A DNA stretch of 64,000 nt from Streptomyces sp. DSM 15324 (GCF_001514285.1 NZ_KQ949024.1:174681-238680), one strand, 5' to 3'. Counted from the stretch's first letter, positions 47,341 to 55,706 are shown. The notes: a model not told the origin generated them from the letters alone. Numbers and translations are program-made.

Positions 47341-47981
47341 CTACAGATCCGCAATCCAGCGGTGCCCCGGGTGTACGCGGTCGAGTAGCTCGGCCAGGGT
47401 CTCGCGCTGAGCCGGGGACATGTGTGGGACGGTCGCGTTGAAGTCTGATTGATCTTTGCGACGGGCGTGCTTTGCCTTGAACAGCAGGACCAGTTCGGGC
47501 GCCAGATACGGGATGCCGTCTCGGGTGCGGTGGATGACGTCGCTGTAGGGAAGCCGGATCCTCTCATCTCGTCGGCAGATCCAGGTGTCGCCGTCGTGCG
47601 GTTCGCGGAACACGTCGAGCAGGTAGTTGCCGGTGGCCGGATCGCGGAGCCAAGTCTGATGTACGGCGCCAGCACCTCCGGTATGGCGTCCTCCCAGATC
47701 CGGCCACTGCCTACCGCGTCGAAGACGTATCCGGGGAAGCGGTAGCGGACCTCAGGAAAGCGCGCGGCCGGAATCGCGATCTCGATGTCCCCATGAGCGC
47801 GCGTTTGCCTGCCACGGAAGAGGTCCAGCGCCCAGCCCGCGGCCACGTACCAGGGCGTGCCGATCCCGGCCAACTGCTGCGCAACCTCACTCGGGGTCCA
47901 GCAAGACGACCACTTGACGTGGAGGGCGTCGATCTCGCCGGGTGACAGTTCAATCCCGCCGCTGGGCAGTTGCTCGCTCAC
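47341..47981 (-). pseudogene. Nucleotidyltransferase-like (aminoglycoside/lincosamide type), one frameshift
   Basis: From a GTG, MSEQLPSGGIELSPGEIDAL leads to the nucleotidyltransferase core WYVAAGWALDLFRGRQTR and AHGDIEIAIPAARF. The frame changes near 47650, after EVLAPYIRLGS, and continues as DVFREPHDGDTWICRRDERI, ending HPGHRWIADL. A single indel separates the halves, which together give a full-length protein of roughly 210 aa. Related families adenylylate antibiotics, but many members have no known substrate. A sequencing error could also explain one frameshift. Confidence 0.65.
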
Positions 47982-48162
47982 CGCAGGAATCTATCAGCGG
48001 TCTCCAAGGGAGCCCCAGGCCAAGATCGATAAAACAGGCCAGCGGCACCCGGAGCCGGACATGGTGCATGCTCTAACCCGTCCGCGATATCGCCGAGATC
48101 ACCGGCCAACACGCGAGTTCCCCTCCACGCAGGGCCGAGATTCTGCGAACCGGTGCGCTTCC

Positions 48163-48250
48163 GCCTTCGACTTGTTGCGCCTGGCGGGCACCGACACGAC
48201 CAGATGGCCGTACGCGGGCGCCAGGGCGGCTGCTCCGGAACTCTTCGAAC
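48163..48250 (+). pseudogene. ATP-dependent DNA ligase, fragment 3
   Basis: AFDLLRLAGTDTTRWPYAGA, then RAAAPELFE, is the continuation of fragment 2 at exactly the point where that one stops (AEQWPAHFV). Similarity fades before the ANTAR gene, so the remaining C-terminal part of the ligase is lost. Together the three fragments show a single ligase gene broken by a cassette and by the island. Confidence 0.65.
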
Positions 48251-48259
48251 GGCACCCCG

Positions 48260-48577
48260 ATGCGGCTCGAGGGGCACTTGGTTCCGGCACGGACACCGCT
48301 CCTGAACAAGATCAGCGAGTTGCAGACGGAAATCGGTCAGCTGCAGGAGGCCGTCGTCTCCCACACCGTGGTGGACCAAGCGATCGGTGTGGTCATCACC
48401 CTCGGTGGCCTGCGTCCCGAGCAGGGCTTCCAACTGCTACGAGAGGTCTCACAGCACACCAATACAAAACTGCGGCAGGTCTCCGAACTGATCGTGGAGT
48501 GGGTACGCAGCGAACAGCTGCCCGATGAGATCCGCACCTCCCTGGACAAGGCACTGGCCACCGCACGGTCCATCTGA
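48260..48577 (+). CDS. ANTAR-domain protein, short
   Basis: 105 aa. A short coiled-coil (LLNKISELQTEIGQLQEAVV) leads into an ANTAR domain (VDQAIGVVITLGGLRPEQGF, LREVSQHTNTKLRQVSELIV). ANTAR domains bind paired hairpins in nascent RNA and act as antiterminators. No ribosome-binding site precedes the ATG, and the gene follows ligase debris directly, so the N-terminus may be truncated. Small stand-alone ANTAR proteins are common in streptomycete stress loci. Confidence 0.7.
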   Translation: MRLEGHLVPARTPLLNKISELQTEIGQLQEAVVSHTVVDQAIGVVITLGGLRPEQGFQLLREVSQHTNTKLRQVSELIVEWVRSEQLPDEIRTSLDKALATARSI

Positions 48578-48751
48578 ACGCAGCACAGCTCTGCCGCCCG
48601 CGTTCCGAGCCGGACGGCAGGGCGGGCGGACGGTTGAATGCCAGCTCACTTCCGAACCCGCACGCGACGCGACCTCCGCTCAACGCGTCCCCGAACCCAT
48701 CTGACCAAAACGTCGCACGCCAGACTTACCGGCGGTCGCTGATGACGCACG

Positions 48752-49196
48752 CTCCGGAGCACTCGCCGGCGTGCTCGCAAGGGCCCCACGATCACGGAGT
48801 CTCCCCCGAGTCGCGCGAACGGTTGCGTGGTTGCCGTGTGCAGCGGATCGGACGCCTCCTGCGCGGCCGGCAGCCGCCCGGCCGACAACAGGAGCGGGCC
48901 GGCGCCGCGAAGCACCCGGGACAGCGGGCCCGTCGCCGTCTCCGGCACCGGCGGCAACGGTCCCGTCAGGCCGGTCAGGGCCGCGTCGGGGTCAAACAGA
49001 CCCGCTCGGCGGCGCCGTCCTCGTCCACCAGACCGGCCGCGGACCAGTCGGCCAGTCCCGGCACCAGCACGCGGCACACCCGTCTGAGCCCCTCGACCGC
49101 GTCCAGCGTGCTCGACAGCGCCGCCGCGCTCCGGGTGGCGAACGCCAGCTGGTCGAGCGCCGCTCGCAGCGCCGCGTCCGCGTCATCCTCGTCCAT
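48752..49196 (-). pseudogene. GAF/PP2C phosphatase-like protein, N-terminal remnant
   Basis: From an ATG, MDEDDADAALRAALDQLAFA and VLVPGLADWSAAGLVDEDGA form the start of a GAF sensor of the SpoIIE-phosphatase type. A frameshift near 48995 continues the match as FDPDAALTGLTGPLPPVPET, LRGAGPLLLSAGRLPAAQEA and GGDSVIVGPLRARRRVL, where it stops. The phosphatase domain is absent. It marks another deletion next to the island insertion site. Confidence 0.6.
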
Positions 49197-49294
49197 GGCG
49201 ACCACCTGCCCGCCTGGTGGCCCCGCGGCCGCTTCCGCCCTGGGAAACCAGCTTGCCGAACGACGGTTCGTGGGGCCTGTGCCCGCGCCGCCGC

Positions 49295-49663
49295 TCATGC
49301 CGCGTCGCGCCAGGCGGCGATACCGGTCACCGTGACCGCGACGGTGACCGGCTCCGCGGCACCGTGGGTGGCGAGGTGGGTGACGAGGGCGGCTGTCACC
49401 CGGTCGTGGACGATTCGGGCGATGTCCAGCGCCCGCCGACCCTCCGTCAGGACGCAGCGCACCTCGATGTGCCATCCCGACCCGTCCGGCGCCCGGTCGG
49501 CGCGTATGCCGGCCTCGGGTGGCGTGGTGTCCGCCCGGGTGGGCGCGGCGGCTGCCGCGAGGCGCCGGACGAGGCGGGGTTGCAGGGCGGCCACGCCAGG
49601 AACCGCGAGGGCTGCCTCGGCCGCGACGCCGAGGAGCGCGGTGGTGCCGGTGGCGGTCATCAT
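49295..49663 (-). CDS. Asp23/Gls24-type envelope stress protein, short
   Basis: 122 aa from MMTATGTTALLGVAAEAALA. Asp23-like layout: VPGVAALQPRLVRRLAAAAA, WHIEVRCVLTEGRRALDIAR, then VTVAVTVTGIAAWRDAA. Its start overlaps the stop of the next upstream family member by 4 bp, so the two are co-translated. Proteins of this family form a stress layer attached to the membrane through AmaP. Confidence 0.7.
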   Translation of the reverse strand: MMTATGTTALLGVAAEAALAVPGVAALQPRLVRRLAAAAAPTRADTTPPEAGIRADRAPDGSGWHIEVRCVLTEGRRALDIARIVHDRVTAALVTHLATHGAAEPVTVAVTVTGIAAWRDAA

Positions 49664-49941
49664 GCGCCACCGCCCGTCGGGAGGCGGGGACCTGGGGTCG
49701 GCCCCGGTTCCAGAACGTCGGCCACGGTGATGTCGACGGCTGTCACCGTAAGCCCCAGGTCCTGTCCGGCCGAGTGGAGGACCGTTCGGCGTACCTGGTG
49801 GACCCGGTCGGGCAGCGGGCGGTCGAGGGCGGCGGCCAGGGTCATGGTCACCCGCACGTCGGTGCCGTTGCCCTCGGGTACGAGCCGGCAGCAGGTCGCG
49901 GCCCTGGCACCGGGGACCGTGTCCGCGGCCTGCCTCAGCAC
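49660..49941 (-). CDS. Asp23/Gls24-type protein, possibly 5'-truncated
   Basis: 93 aa if the first usable start (GTG) is taken. Upstream in the same frame the family match continues (LADPDRDLRIAESAAAK, then VLRQAADTVPGARAATC) without any ATG, GTG or TTG, until it meets a sigma-factor remnant in another frame near 49998. The natural start seems to have been removed by a deletion that joined the two genes. Confidence 0.6.
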   Translation of the reverse strand: MLRQAADTVPGARAATCCRLVPEGNGTDVRVTMTLAAALDRPLPDRVHQVRRTVLHSAGQDLGLTVTAVDITVADVLEPGPTPGPRLPTGGGA

Positions 49942-49997
49942 CTTCGCCGCGGCGCTCTCGGCGATCCGCAGGTCGCGGTCGGGGTCGGCCAGGGGCC

Positions 49998-50125
49998 AGG
50001 AGGGACCGGCTGTGCCGCTGGACGAGAACGGCGAAGGAGTCCTCGTCCCCCTCGGCCGCCCGTACGGCCAGCAGGCGGTCGGGCAGGTCGCATCCCAGTC
50101 GTGGGGAAGCAGTGCGTTCGATCAT
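49998..50125 (-). pseudogene. Sigma-70 family factor, N-terminal remnant
   Basis: From an ATG, MIERTASPRLGCDLPDRLLA and VRAAEGDEDSFAVLVQRHSR are the start of an extracytoplasmic-function-type sigma factor (region 2.1). After SRSLL the frame carries no sigma sequence, only an out-of-frame reading of the Asp23-type gene. Regions 2.4 and 4 are absent. The frame stays open into the second Asp23 gene, so a hybrid polypeptide could in principle be made. Confidence 0.6.
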
Positions 50126-50278
50126 GGCGCTCCCACGCAGGCTCGGAACAAGCGTGTACCCCTGAACCGAGCTGTGATGCATGTCACACATCGGGCATGT
50201 GAGGAACACGCCGCCCGGTATGTCCAACCTTTGACGGGCACCATTCCGGTGTCCGGCCGACCGATCGAGGCGGCCGCC

Positions 50279-50782
50279 ATGACGGACAACATCACCAGCG
50301 TCGGCGGGGGCAGCCGGCCCGAAGCGGACGTGAGCGCGCTCAAGGGCCGCACCGGGGCCGGGGCTCCGGCCGAGACACGGGGCAGGACCACCATCGCGGA
50401 CGGTGTGGTGGCCAAGATCGCGGGCATGGCCGCCCGCGAGGTACCGGGCATCCACAGCCTGGGCGCGGGGATGGCCCGCGCCTTCGGCGCCATGCGCGAA
50501 CGCGTCCCCGGCGCAGGCGCAGGCGGAGGCGGAGGCGGAGCGGTCACCCGCGGCGTCAAGGTCGAGGTCGGGGAACGGCAGGCCGCGGTGGACCTGGACG
50601 TCGTCGTCGAGTACGGCGTCTCCATCGTCGACGTCGCGGGCGGCGTACGCACCAATGTCATCAGCGCCGTGGAGCGGATGACGGGCCTGGAGGTCGTCGA
50701 GGTGAACATCGCCGTCGACGACGTCCACCTGCCCGACGACGACGAGGAACAGACCGAACCGAACGAGGGCCGCGTGAGATGA
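50279..50782 (+). CDS. Asp23/Gls24 family envelope stress response protein
   Basis: 167 aa from the ATG before TDNITSVGGGS. Canonical features are RTTIADGVVAKIAGMAAREV near residues 40-60, a glycine-rich loop (GAGAGGGGGG), KVEVGERQAAVDLDVVVEYG and a long final helix and strand (VISAVERMTGLEVVEVNIAV). First gene of a plus-strand cluster that includes AmaP, divergent from the sigma/Asp23 remnants. Confidence 0.9.
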   Translation: MTDNITSVGGGSRPEADVSALKGRTGAGAPAETRGRTTIADGVVAKIAGMAAREVPGIHSLGAGMARAFGAMRERVPGAGAGGGGGGAVTRGVKVEVGERQAAVDLDVVVEYGVSIVDVAGGVRTNVISAVERMTGLEVVEVNIAVDDVHLPDDDEEQTEPNEGRVR

Positions 50783-50866
50783 CCGCTGCCGGGAGCACCG
50801 CCGTGTCCTCGGGCCCGAGCGGATGATCACGGCGAGAGGGACGCTCGCGAGACGGGTGAGTGCGAG

Positions 50867-51034
50867 ATGAACACAGCAACGACGGGACTCGCGGCCGGCA
50901 TGGCCCTCGGCTTCGCCGGCTACTTCGGCGGCTTCTGGGCCTTTCTGCTGGTGCTGGTCCTCGGTGCGGCGGGGCTGATCGTCGGCCTCGTCGTACAGGG
51001 CGACCTGGACCTCCGGACACGGAGGCAGCGGTGA
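50867..51034 (+). CDS. Small membrane protein of the Asp23 cluster (DUF2273-like)
   Basis: 55 aa. Nearly all hydrophobic: FAGYFGGFWAFLLVLVLGAA, then GLIVGLVVQGDLDL and a basic tail RTRRQR. Such small two-helix proteins regularly accompany Asp23 and AmaP. It is coupled to the next gene by a GTGA overlap. Confidence 0.8.
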   Translation: MNTATTGLAAGMALGFAGYFGGFWAFLLVLVLGAAGLIVGLVVQGDLDLRTRRQR

Positions 51035-51438
51035 AGACCCGGCCCGGTTCCCCCGGCGAGGGGTCGGGCCCGCCGGCGCCGGCCGCCGGGCTGCCGCCCC
51101 CGGCCGAGCGGGGCGCCACCGTCATCCCCGACAGGGTGGTCGCCCGTATCGCCGCCCAGGCCGCACGCACGGCCCAGTCCCGGCGCGCCGCCGTACCACC
51201 CGACCGCGGCGGACCGGCGGCACCCCACGCCTCCGCCGCCGTCCGCACCGGATCGGTGCGCCTGCATCTGACCATGGACCTGCCCTACCCCACCGACATC
51301 CCCCGTGTCTGCGAGCGGATCCAGCGGGACGTCGCCGAACGGGTCGCCCAGCTGACCGGGCTGCGAGTGGGAGAGGTCCTCCTCACCGTCCGGCGGCTGG
51401 TGACCGCCGCCGACTCGAGCCGGGGGCGGGTCCGGTGA
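51031..51438 (+). CDS. Asp23/Gls24-type protein
   Basis: 135 aa from a GTG overlapping the preceding stop codon. A Pro/Gly-rich N-terminus is followed by ATVIPDRVVARIAAQAARTA and VRLHLTMDLPYPTDIPRVCE, then DVAERVAQLTGLRVGEVLLT, the usual Asp23 core. Third member of the family in this cluster. Confidence 0.82.
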   Translation: MKTRPGSPGEGSGPPAPAAGLPPPAERGATVIPDRVVARIAAQAARTAQSRRAAVPPDRGGPAAPHASAAVRTGSVRLHLTMDLPYPTDIPRVCERIQRDVAERVAQLTGLRVGEVLLTVRRLVTAADSSRGRVR

Positions 51439-51490
51439 GCGGCCGGGCGGCCCGGGTCACCGGGCACGCCGTGCAGGAAGGGCGATCGCG

Positions 51491-52178
51491 ATGACATCCG
51501 GTCCACGTCCCCCGGGCCGCGGCTCCGAGTCGACCACGCACCCTGCCGCGGTGCCCCTGGCGAAGGAGCCCGACCCTCCCGAACGCGACGTGTCCACCTC
51601 CGACCTCACAGCCGGTGAGCGCGAAGGAGGACACCGAACACATCGCAAGTGGTCCGCGCGCCGCGTCACGGCGGCGATGGTCGCCGCGGTGATCCTCGTG
51701 GCCGCGGTCGCGGCGCTCGTCGACGTCGTCGCCGTACGGGTGGGACGTCCGGCGGCGGCCTGGCGGCGGCACCTGGCCGACGAACTGGCGACCCGCCCGG
51801 TGGACGACGTGTGGATGCTGACGGGGGCCGCCGTGGCCGCCGCCGTCGGCGTCTGGCTGATCGTCCTGGCCCTCACCCCCGGTCAGCGACGCTGGCTGCC
51901 CCTGCGCTCACCCGCCGGCTGCCCGCGATTGCGGGCCTTCGTGGACCGCAAACAGCGCCGCCGTCCTGCTGCGCGACGCCGCCATGCGGGTCCCCGGAGT
52001 CGGCGCGGCGCACGTCATGGTGGGCCGCCACCGCATCAAAGCCCGCGCGGACGTCCGCTTCCGAGACCCCCGACAGGTGAAGGACGACCTCACCGCCGTC
52101 CTCGACGAGGAGCGCGACCGGCTCGCCCTCGCCCGTCCTCCCCGCATCGCCGTACGGACGCGGCGACGCACCCGCTGA
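51491..52178 (+). pseudogene. DUF6286-type membrane protein, frameshifted
   Basis: Starts MTSGPRPPGRGSESTTHPAA. Two transmembrane helices are clear (VTAAMVAAVILVAAVAALVD and AAVAAAVGVWLIVLALTPGQ), followed by WLPLRSPAGCPRLRAFVD. The frame then changes near 51945 to SAAVLLRDAAMRVPGVGAAH, continuing as VRFRDPRQVKDDLTAVLDEE and ending RTRRRTR, the expected C-terminal domain. One indel separates the halves. It could be a true inactivation or a sequencing error. Confidence 0.7.
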
Positions 52179-52205
52179 CACAAACCCGGAGCACCGGAGC
52201 CCGCC

Positions 52206-52814
52206 ATGACGCCGCGATCCGCCCTCAACCGCACCCTGCTGGCCCTCGCCGGACTGGTTTTCCTCGGCGGCGGACTGCTCATCCTCTTCGCCGGGCTCGA
52301 CCTCTACCGGCGGCACGATCTGGCCCCACCCGCCGGCTGGCCCCTGACCACCCCGGCCGACGTCCTGCTCGGCTCCGCCGACCGGGCACGCTGGAGCAGC
52401 CAGGGCTGGTGGTGGTGGCCCGCGGTCATCGCCGCCCTCGTCCTCACCGCCCTGCTCGCCCTGTGGTGGCTGCTCGCCCAGCTGAGCCGACACCGCCCCG
52501 GCTCACTGCCCGTCGGCGGCACACCCCCGCAGGAGGGCGTCGAACTGCGCGACCGCGCACTCAGCGAAGCGATCGCGAACGAAGCCGGTGCCCTGCCAGG
52601 GGTAGGCCATGCGGCCGTAGTCATCACCGGCCGACCGGCCCGCCACCGCACCCGCATTGACCTCACCCTCACCCCCGAGGGCACGCCCGGCGCCACTCTC
52701 GGTGCCCTGTGCGAAGGCCCGATCGGCACCGCGCGTCGGTCCACCGGCCTCATCGACATGCCCGCCGAGGTCCGCCTACAGGTCAGCCGCCACGGACCAC
52801 ACCGTGTGGAGTAA
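52206..52814 (+). CDS. amaP: Alkaline shock response membrane anchor protein
   Basis: 202 aa. An N-terminal helix (LALAGLVFLGGGLLILFAGL) and a second one (WWPAVIAALVLTALLALWWL) form a hairpin typical of AmaP. The C-terminal soluble domain (VELRDRALSEAIANEAGALP, HRTRIDLTLTPEGTPGA) docks Asp23. Adjacent to several Asp23 genes, as expected. Confidence 0.87.
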   Translation: MTPRSALNRTLLALAGLVFLGGGLLILFAGLDLYRRHDLAPPAGWPLTTPADVLLGSADRARWSSQGWWWWPAVIAALVLTALLALWWLLAQLSRHRPGSLPVGGTPPQEGVELRDRALSEAIANEAGALPGVGHAAVVITGRPARHRTRIDLTLTPEGTPGATLGALCEGPIGTARRSTGLIDMPAEVRLQVSRHGPHRVE

Positions 52815-52899
52815 CGAGGAGATCGGCCGTTCCCGCCGACGCCCTTGCGGCCCATAGCAGTTCGCGGGCGCGCCGGCACCACCCCCCGAAGGAGACATC

Positions 52900-53055
52900 A
52901 TGATCATCCTGGGCGTCATTCTGCTCGTCGTCGGCTTCCTCACCGGCCTGTCCATCCTGTGGACCATCGGGATCATCCTGCTGGTCGTCGGAGCCATCCT
53001 GTGGATCCTCGGCGCGATGGGACACGCCGTCGCCGGCCGACGCCACTACTGGTAG
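52900..53055 (+). CDS. DUF6131-type small membrane protein
   Basis: 51 aa with GAAGGAGA about 5 nt before the ATG. Two hydrophobic helices: MIILGVILLVVGFLTGLSIL and IGIILLVVGAILWILGAMGH, ending AGRRHYW. It matches the DUF6131 pattern of streptomycetes. Function unknown. Too short for most gene callers, but the ribosome-binding site and composition are convincing. Confidence 0.82.
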   Translation: MIILGVILLVVGFLTGLSILWTIGIILLVVGAILWILGAMGHAVAGRRHYW

Positions 53056-53063
53056 GCGGGATC

Positions 53064-53081
53064 ACTGCCCTGCAGGGCAGT
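53064..53081. terminator. Perfect 18-bp palindrome after the DUF6131 gene
   Basis: ACTGCCCTGCAGGGCAGT lies 9 bp after the stop codon. It folds as a 7-bp stem (ACTGCCC/GGGCAGT) with a TGCA loop and no U-tract, the usual form of terminators in this group. It would end the Asp23-AmaP operon. Confidence 0.55.
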
Positions 53082-53405
53082 CATCCATGCTGCGGGCAGG
53101 CCGGCAGACGGCGCGGACCCCACCAAGATGTTCGCGGCGGCGGACGACGACGGCGAAGAGGTCGATCCGCCTGAGGCCGCCGCCGGTGCCGGCCAGCCGC
53201 CGCGGCTCGGACGCGGGGCGCCCGGTGGCCGTTGTGCCGGTCCTCGCCGCACGAGCGCACGGCCGACTCGTTGGGGAGTCGGTGGATCGGCCCCCACGGT
53301 CCGGGCGGAAGTTCCCCACCGCGTCGGCCGGTGAGTCTCCGTCGGGAGTTCGTATGCACAGCACCTTCGTGAGGATCCGCCCGAACGTCCCCCGGGGCCA
53401 CGGCG
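53082..53405. other. 324-bp gap, no supported gene
   Basis: Open frames on both strands are Arg/Pro-rich artefacts of high GC. It presumably contains the promoter of the phosphatase gene that follows. Confidence 0.5.
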
Positions 53406-54647
53406 ATGACGGGCGGTGAGCGGCAAGGACCCGCGGAAGGCTCCACCCGGTCGGAGCACTTCGGGGAGGAGTTTCTGGGAGTCCTGCTGGACCAGGGGCA
53501 CGAGTTGCCGCCGCACGAGCTCGGTCCGCTCGTCGCACGGCAGATCGGCAGGCTCGACGGCCGCGAGACCTCTTTCTTCCTGCAGGACTACGGCCAGGTG
53601 TGGCTCGTCCCCCTGCCGGGCGACGGGCTGGCGGCCGGGGAACCGCAGCCGATCGACGGCTCCGACGCCGGACGCGCCTTCCGGGAAGCGCGTCCCGTCG
53701 AGGTTTCGCAGGCCGACGGTGTACGGGTCTATATGCCCCTGCTGGACGGTGGCGACCAGGTGGGCGTCCTGGCCGTCACCCTGGACCGCGTCCACGACGA
53801 CGAGCGACGGCTGCTGCGCAGGCTCGCCTCGCTCGTGGCCGACATGCTGGTGACCAAGCACGGTTACACCGATCTGTTCTTCCGGCTGCGCCGCAGAGAA
53901 CCGATGAGTGTGGCGGCGGAGATCCAGTGGTCGCTGCTGCCACCGCTGGCGATGTCCACGCCCCGGGTCGAGCTGGCCGGGATGCTGGAACCCGCCTACG
54001 ACGTGGCCGGCGACAGCTTCGACTACGCCCTCAACGGCGATGTCCTGCATGTGGCCATGGTCGACGCGATGGGCCACGGACTGGACGCCGCCACGATGGC
54101 CACGGTGGTCATCGGAGCCTACCGGCATGCCCGGCGCATCAGCGTCGGCCTGTCGGAGATCTATACGTTCATGGACCGGGCCGTCGCCGATCAGTTCGGC
54201 CCCGACCACTTCGTGACCGCTCAGATGATGCGGCTCAACACGGCAACGGGCAGGCTTCAGTGGGTCAACGCCGGACATCCCGCTCCTCTGTTGATCCGTG
54301 GACACCGTGTCGTACGACGGCTGCAGGGCCCGACGACGCTGCCCGTCGGCTTCGGCGGTCACGAGCCCCGGATCAGTGAAGTGGCTCTCATCCCCGGCGA
54401 CCGGATCCTGTGCTTCACCGACGGACTGATAGAGGAGCGCGATGTCGGCGGTGAGGAATTCAGTGAGGAGCAGCTCATCGGGTGGGTGAACCGCCTTGAG
54501 CCCACGGCCCAGCAGATCCGGACGGTGGCGCGCTCCCTCTCCCACACGCTGCAACGGGCGCGGGGCGGGATCACGACGGACGATGCGACGCTCCTGCTGA
54601 TCGAATGGCGCGGGAGCGCCACCGACGACCTCGCCCTCCCGGAGTGA
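53406..54647 (+). CDS. PP2C (SpoIIE-type) phosphatase with N-terminal sensor
   Basis: 413 aa. A GAF-like sensor (about residues 20-155; VYMPLLDGGDQVGVLAVTLD) precedes a SpoIIE PP2C domain. Metal-binding positions are VAGDSFDYAL, MVDAMGHGLDAA, CFTDGLIEER and TDDATLLLIEW, all canonical. It should dephosphorylate an anti-anti-sigma factor. It resembles the cassette-borne phosphatase at 22670-23905 throughout, but keeps the standard DxxGHG where that one has DPMGHD. Start taken as the first ATG; no strong ribosome-binding site. Confidence 0.88.
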   Translation: MTGGERQGPAEGSTRSEHFGEEFLGVLLDQGHELPPHELGPLVARQIGRLDGRETSFFLQDYGQVWLVPLPGDGLAAGEPQPIDGSDAGRAFREARPVEVSQADGVRVYMPLLDGGDQVGVLAVTLDRVHDDERRLLRRLASLVADMLVTKHGYTDLFFRLRRREPMSVAAEIQWSLLPPLAMSTPRVELAGMLEPAYDVAGDSFDYALNGDVLHVAMVDAMGHGLDAATMATVVIGAYRHARRISVGLSEIYTFMDRAVADQFGPDHFVTAQMMRLNTATGRLQWVNAGHPAPLLIRGHRVVRRLQGPTTLPVGFGGHEPRISEVALIPGDRILCFTDGLIEERDVGGEEFSEEQLIGWVNRLEPTAQQIRTVARSLSHTLQRARGGITTDDATLLLIEWRGSATDDLALPE

Positions 54648-54709
54648 GCCGGCCTCCCACCCCCAGGGAAAGGCCGACGGCACGCAGCCTTTCCCCCACC
54701 GCCGATCTC

Positions 54710-55315
54710 TCACACTCCTGCTGCCGCGGTGGGCACGTGACGGGTGACCGGTCCGTCAGGAGTGCGTGAGGCGGGGTGGGGGGCGTCGTGTCCGCCTTCG
54801 GAGTCCCAGACCGCCTCCCGGAGCGAGTCCGAGTCGGCCGCTGCCTCTGCCGCGGCCCGGAAACGTTCGGCCTCATGGATCAGGCCGGTCGCCGTGAGGC
54901 TCCGCGACGGGTCGGTGGCCGTGGCCATGAGCCGGGCTGCGGTGGCCGGGACGGTCTCCGGTGGGATCACCAGCAGGTCCCAGCGGCCGAAGGTGTGGGA
55001 CAGCAGCAACAGCTTGTGCGGGTCCTGCCCGGCGTTGGACCAGCCGACGCGCACCATGTGGCCGTGCGCGGGCACTTCACCCGGGATGACCGGCCACAAC
55101 GTGCGGCTCACCGCTATCCGGGTGATCCGCCCCCACAGCGGGTCGAGACATTCGACGAGCGCCGGGAGCTCCTCCGTCAGGTTGCGCGAACGGGGCCACC
55201 AGGCACCGTCGATCAGGGCCGGAGGGGCGCCGGCCCGCGCCAGCGTGAGTCGGAGCGGTGACGAAGAAGGGGCCCGGTCTCCGACTGCGGGTGTGAACGG
55301 AATGGTCGCGGTCAT
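54710..55315 (-). CDS. DUF5994-family protein, copy A
   Basis: 201 aa from MTATIPFTPAVGDR. The conserved core runs from LTLARAGAPPALIDGAWWPR through LDPLWGRITRIAVSRTLWPV to DPHKLLLLSHTFGRWDLLVI and PPET. The C-terminal 60 residues are charged and variable. Function unknown; no catalytic motif or membrane segment seen. One of five related copies in 9 kb, and one of four that share an upstream element at a fixed distance. Confidence 0.82.
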   Translation of the reverse strand: MTATIPFTPAVGDRAPSSSPLRLTLARAGAPPALIDGAWWPRSRNLTEELPALVECLDPLWGRITRIAVSRTLWPVIPGEVPAHGHMVRVGWSNAGQDPHKLLLLSHTFGRWDLLVIPPETVPATAARLMATATDPSRSLTATGLIHEAERFRAAAEAAADSDSLREAVWDSEGGHDAPHPASRTPDGPVTRHVPTAAAGV

Positions 55316-55364
55316 GACGCGGACCCAACCCCGGGCCGGTCACGGCCGGCCCGGTTGCCATGAA

Positions 55365-55414
55365 TCGCCGAGAACGACCCGGCGTGGAAGCCGGTGTACG
55401 AGATGCTCTCGGTA
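55365..55414 (-). promoter_or_regulatory. Conserved ~50-bp leader element, copy A
   Basis: On the coding strand it runs from TACCGAGAGC through ACACCGGCTTCCACGCCGGG to GTTCTCGGCGA, and it ends 49 nt before the ATG of DUF5994 copy A. It matches the element before copy B at 46 of 50 positions. ACCGAG and CTCGG at its ends are inverted, and CCGGC-TTCCAC-GCCGG forms an internal hairpin. Confidence 0.6.
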
Positions 55415-55607
55415 ATCACCAGGATACTGAGCCAGGGGAGTGCTGGGCCGGGGCATGCGGGCCGTCGGGCGTGAGACCGGTCCGGGAGCCGGCATACGAA
55501 GGGCCCCGGCGCCCTCGGCCCACTGCCGCCGGTATATCGACAGCCGCTTCACCGAATGCGGCGGCGCCTCCACAACCGCCCCGGCGTGTGCGGAGTACCG
55601 TGGACAG
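55415..55607. other. Spacer between divergent DUF5994 genes
   Basis: No gene is supported. Both flanks carry the same motif of the form AGTAnnnTGG just outside the leader elements (AGTATCCTGG before copy A, AGTACCGTGG before copy B), which extends the conservation upstream. Confidence 0.45.
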
Positions 55608-55657
55608 CACCGAGGGCATTTCGCACACCGGCTTCCACGCCGGGTCGTTCTCGGCGA
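55608..55657 (+). promoter_or_regulatory. Conserved ~50-bp leader element, copy B
   Basis: Runs from CACCGAGGGC through ACACCGGCTTCCACGCCGGG to GTTCTCGGCGA and ends 49 nt before the ATG of DUF5994 copy B. It is in head-to-head orientation with copy A. Confidence 0.6.
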
Positions 55658-55706
55658 GAGACGAAACCCGGGTCGCCGCCAAGGCGGCCCGGAGACCGGT
55701 CCGCTC

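Larger units (their letters stand above)
24331..48162. mobile_element. 23.8-kb genomic island interrupting the DNA ligase gene
   Basis: The boundaries are set by the ligase match: HFV ends at 24330 and AFDLLRLAGTDTTRWPY begins at 48163, in register. The left end carries a recombinase / HTH / large recombinase module. The cargo is an aromatic catabolism and ABC-import locus. The right end holds a decayed ISL3 transposase and a frameshifted nucleotidyltransferase. TCGCAGAATC at 24443-24452 is repeated in inverted orientation at 48139-48148, 14 bp inside the right edge; this may be part of a recombinase site or chance. IS256 and ISL3 remnants inside show later insertions. Confidence 0.6.
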
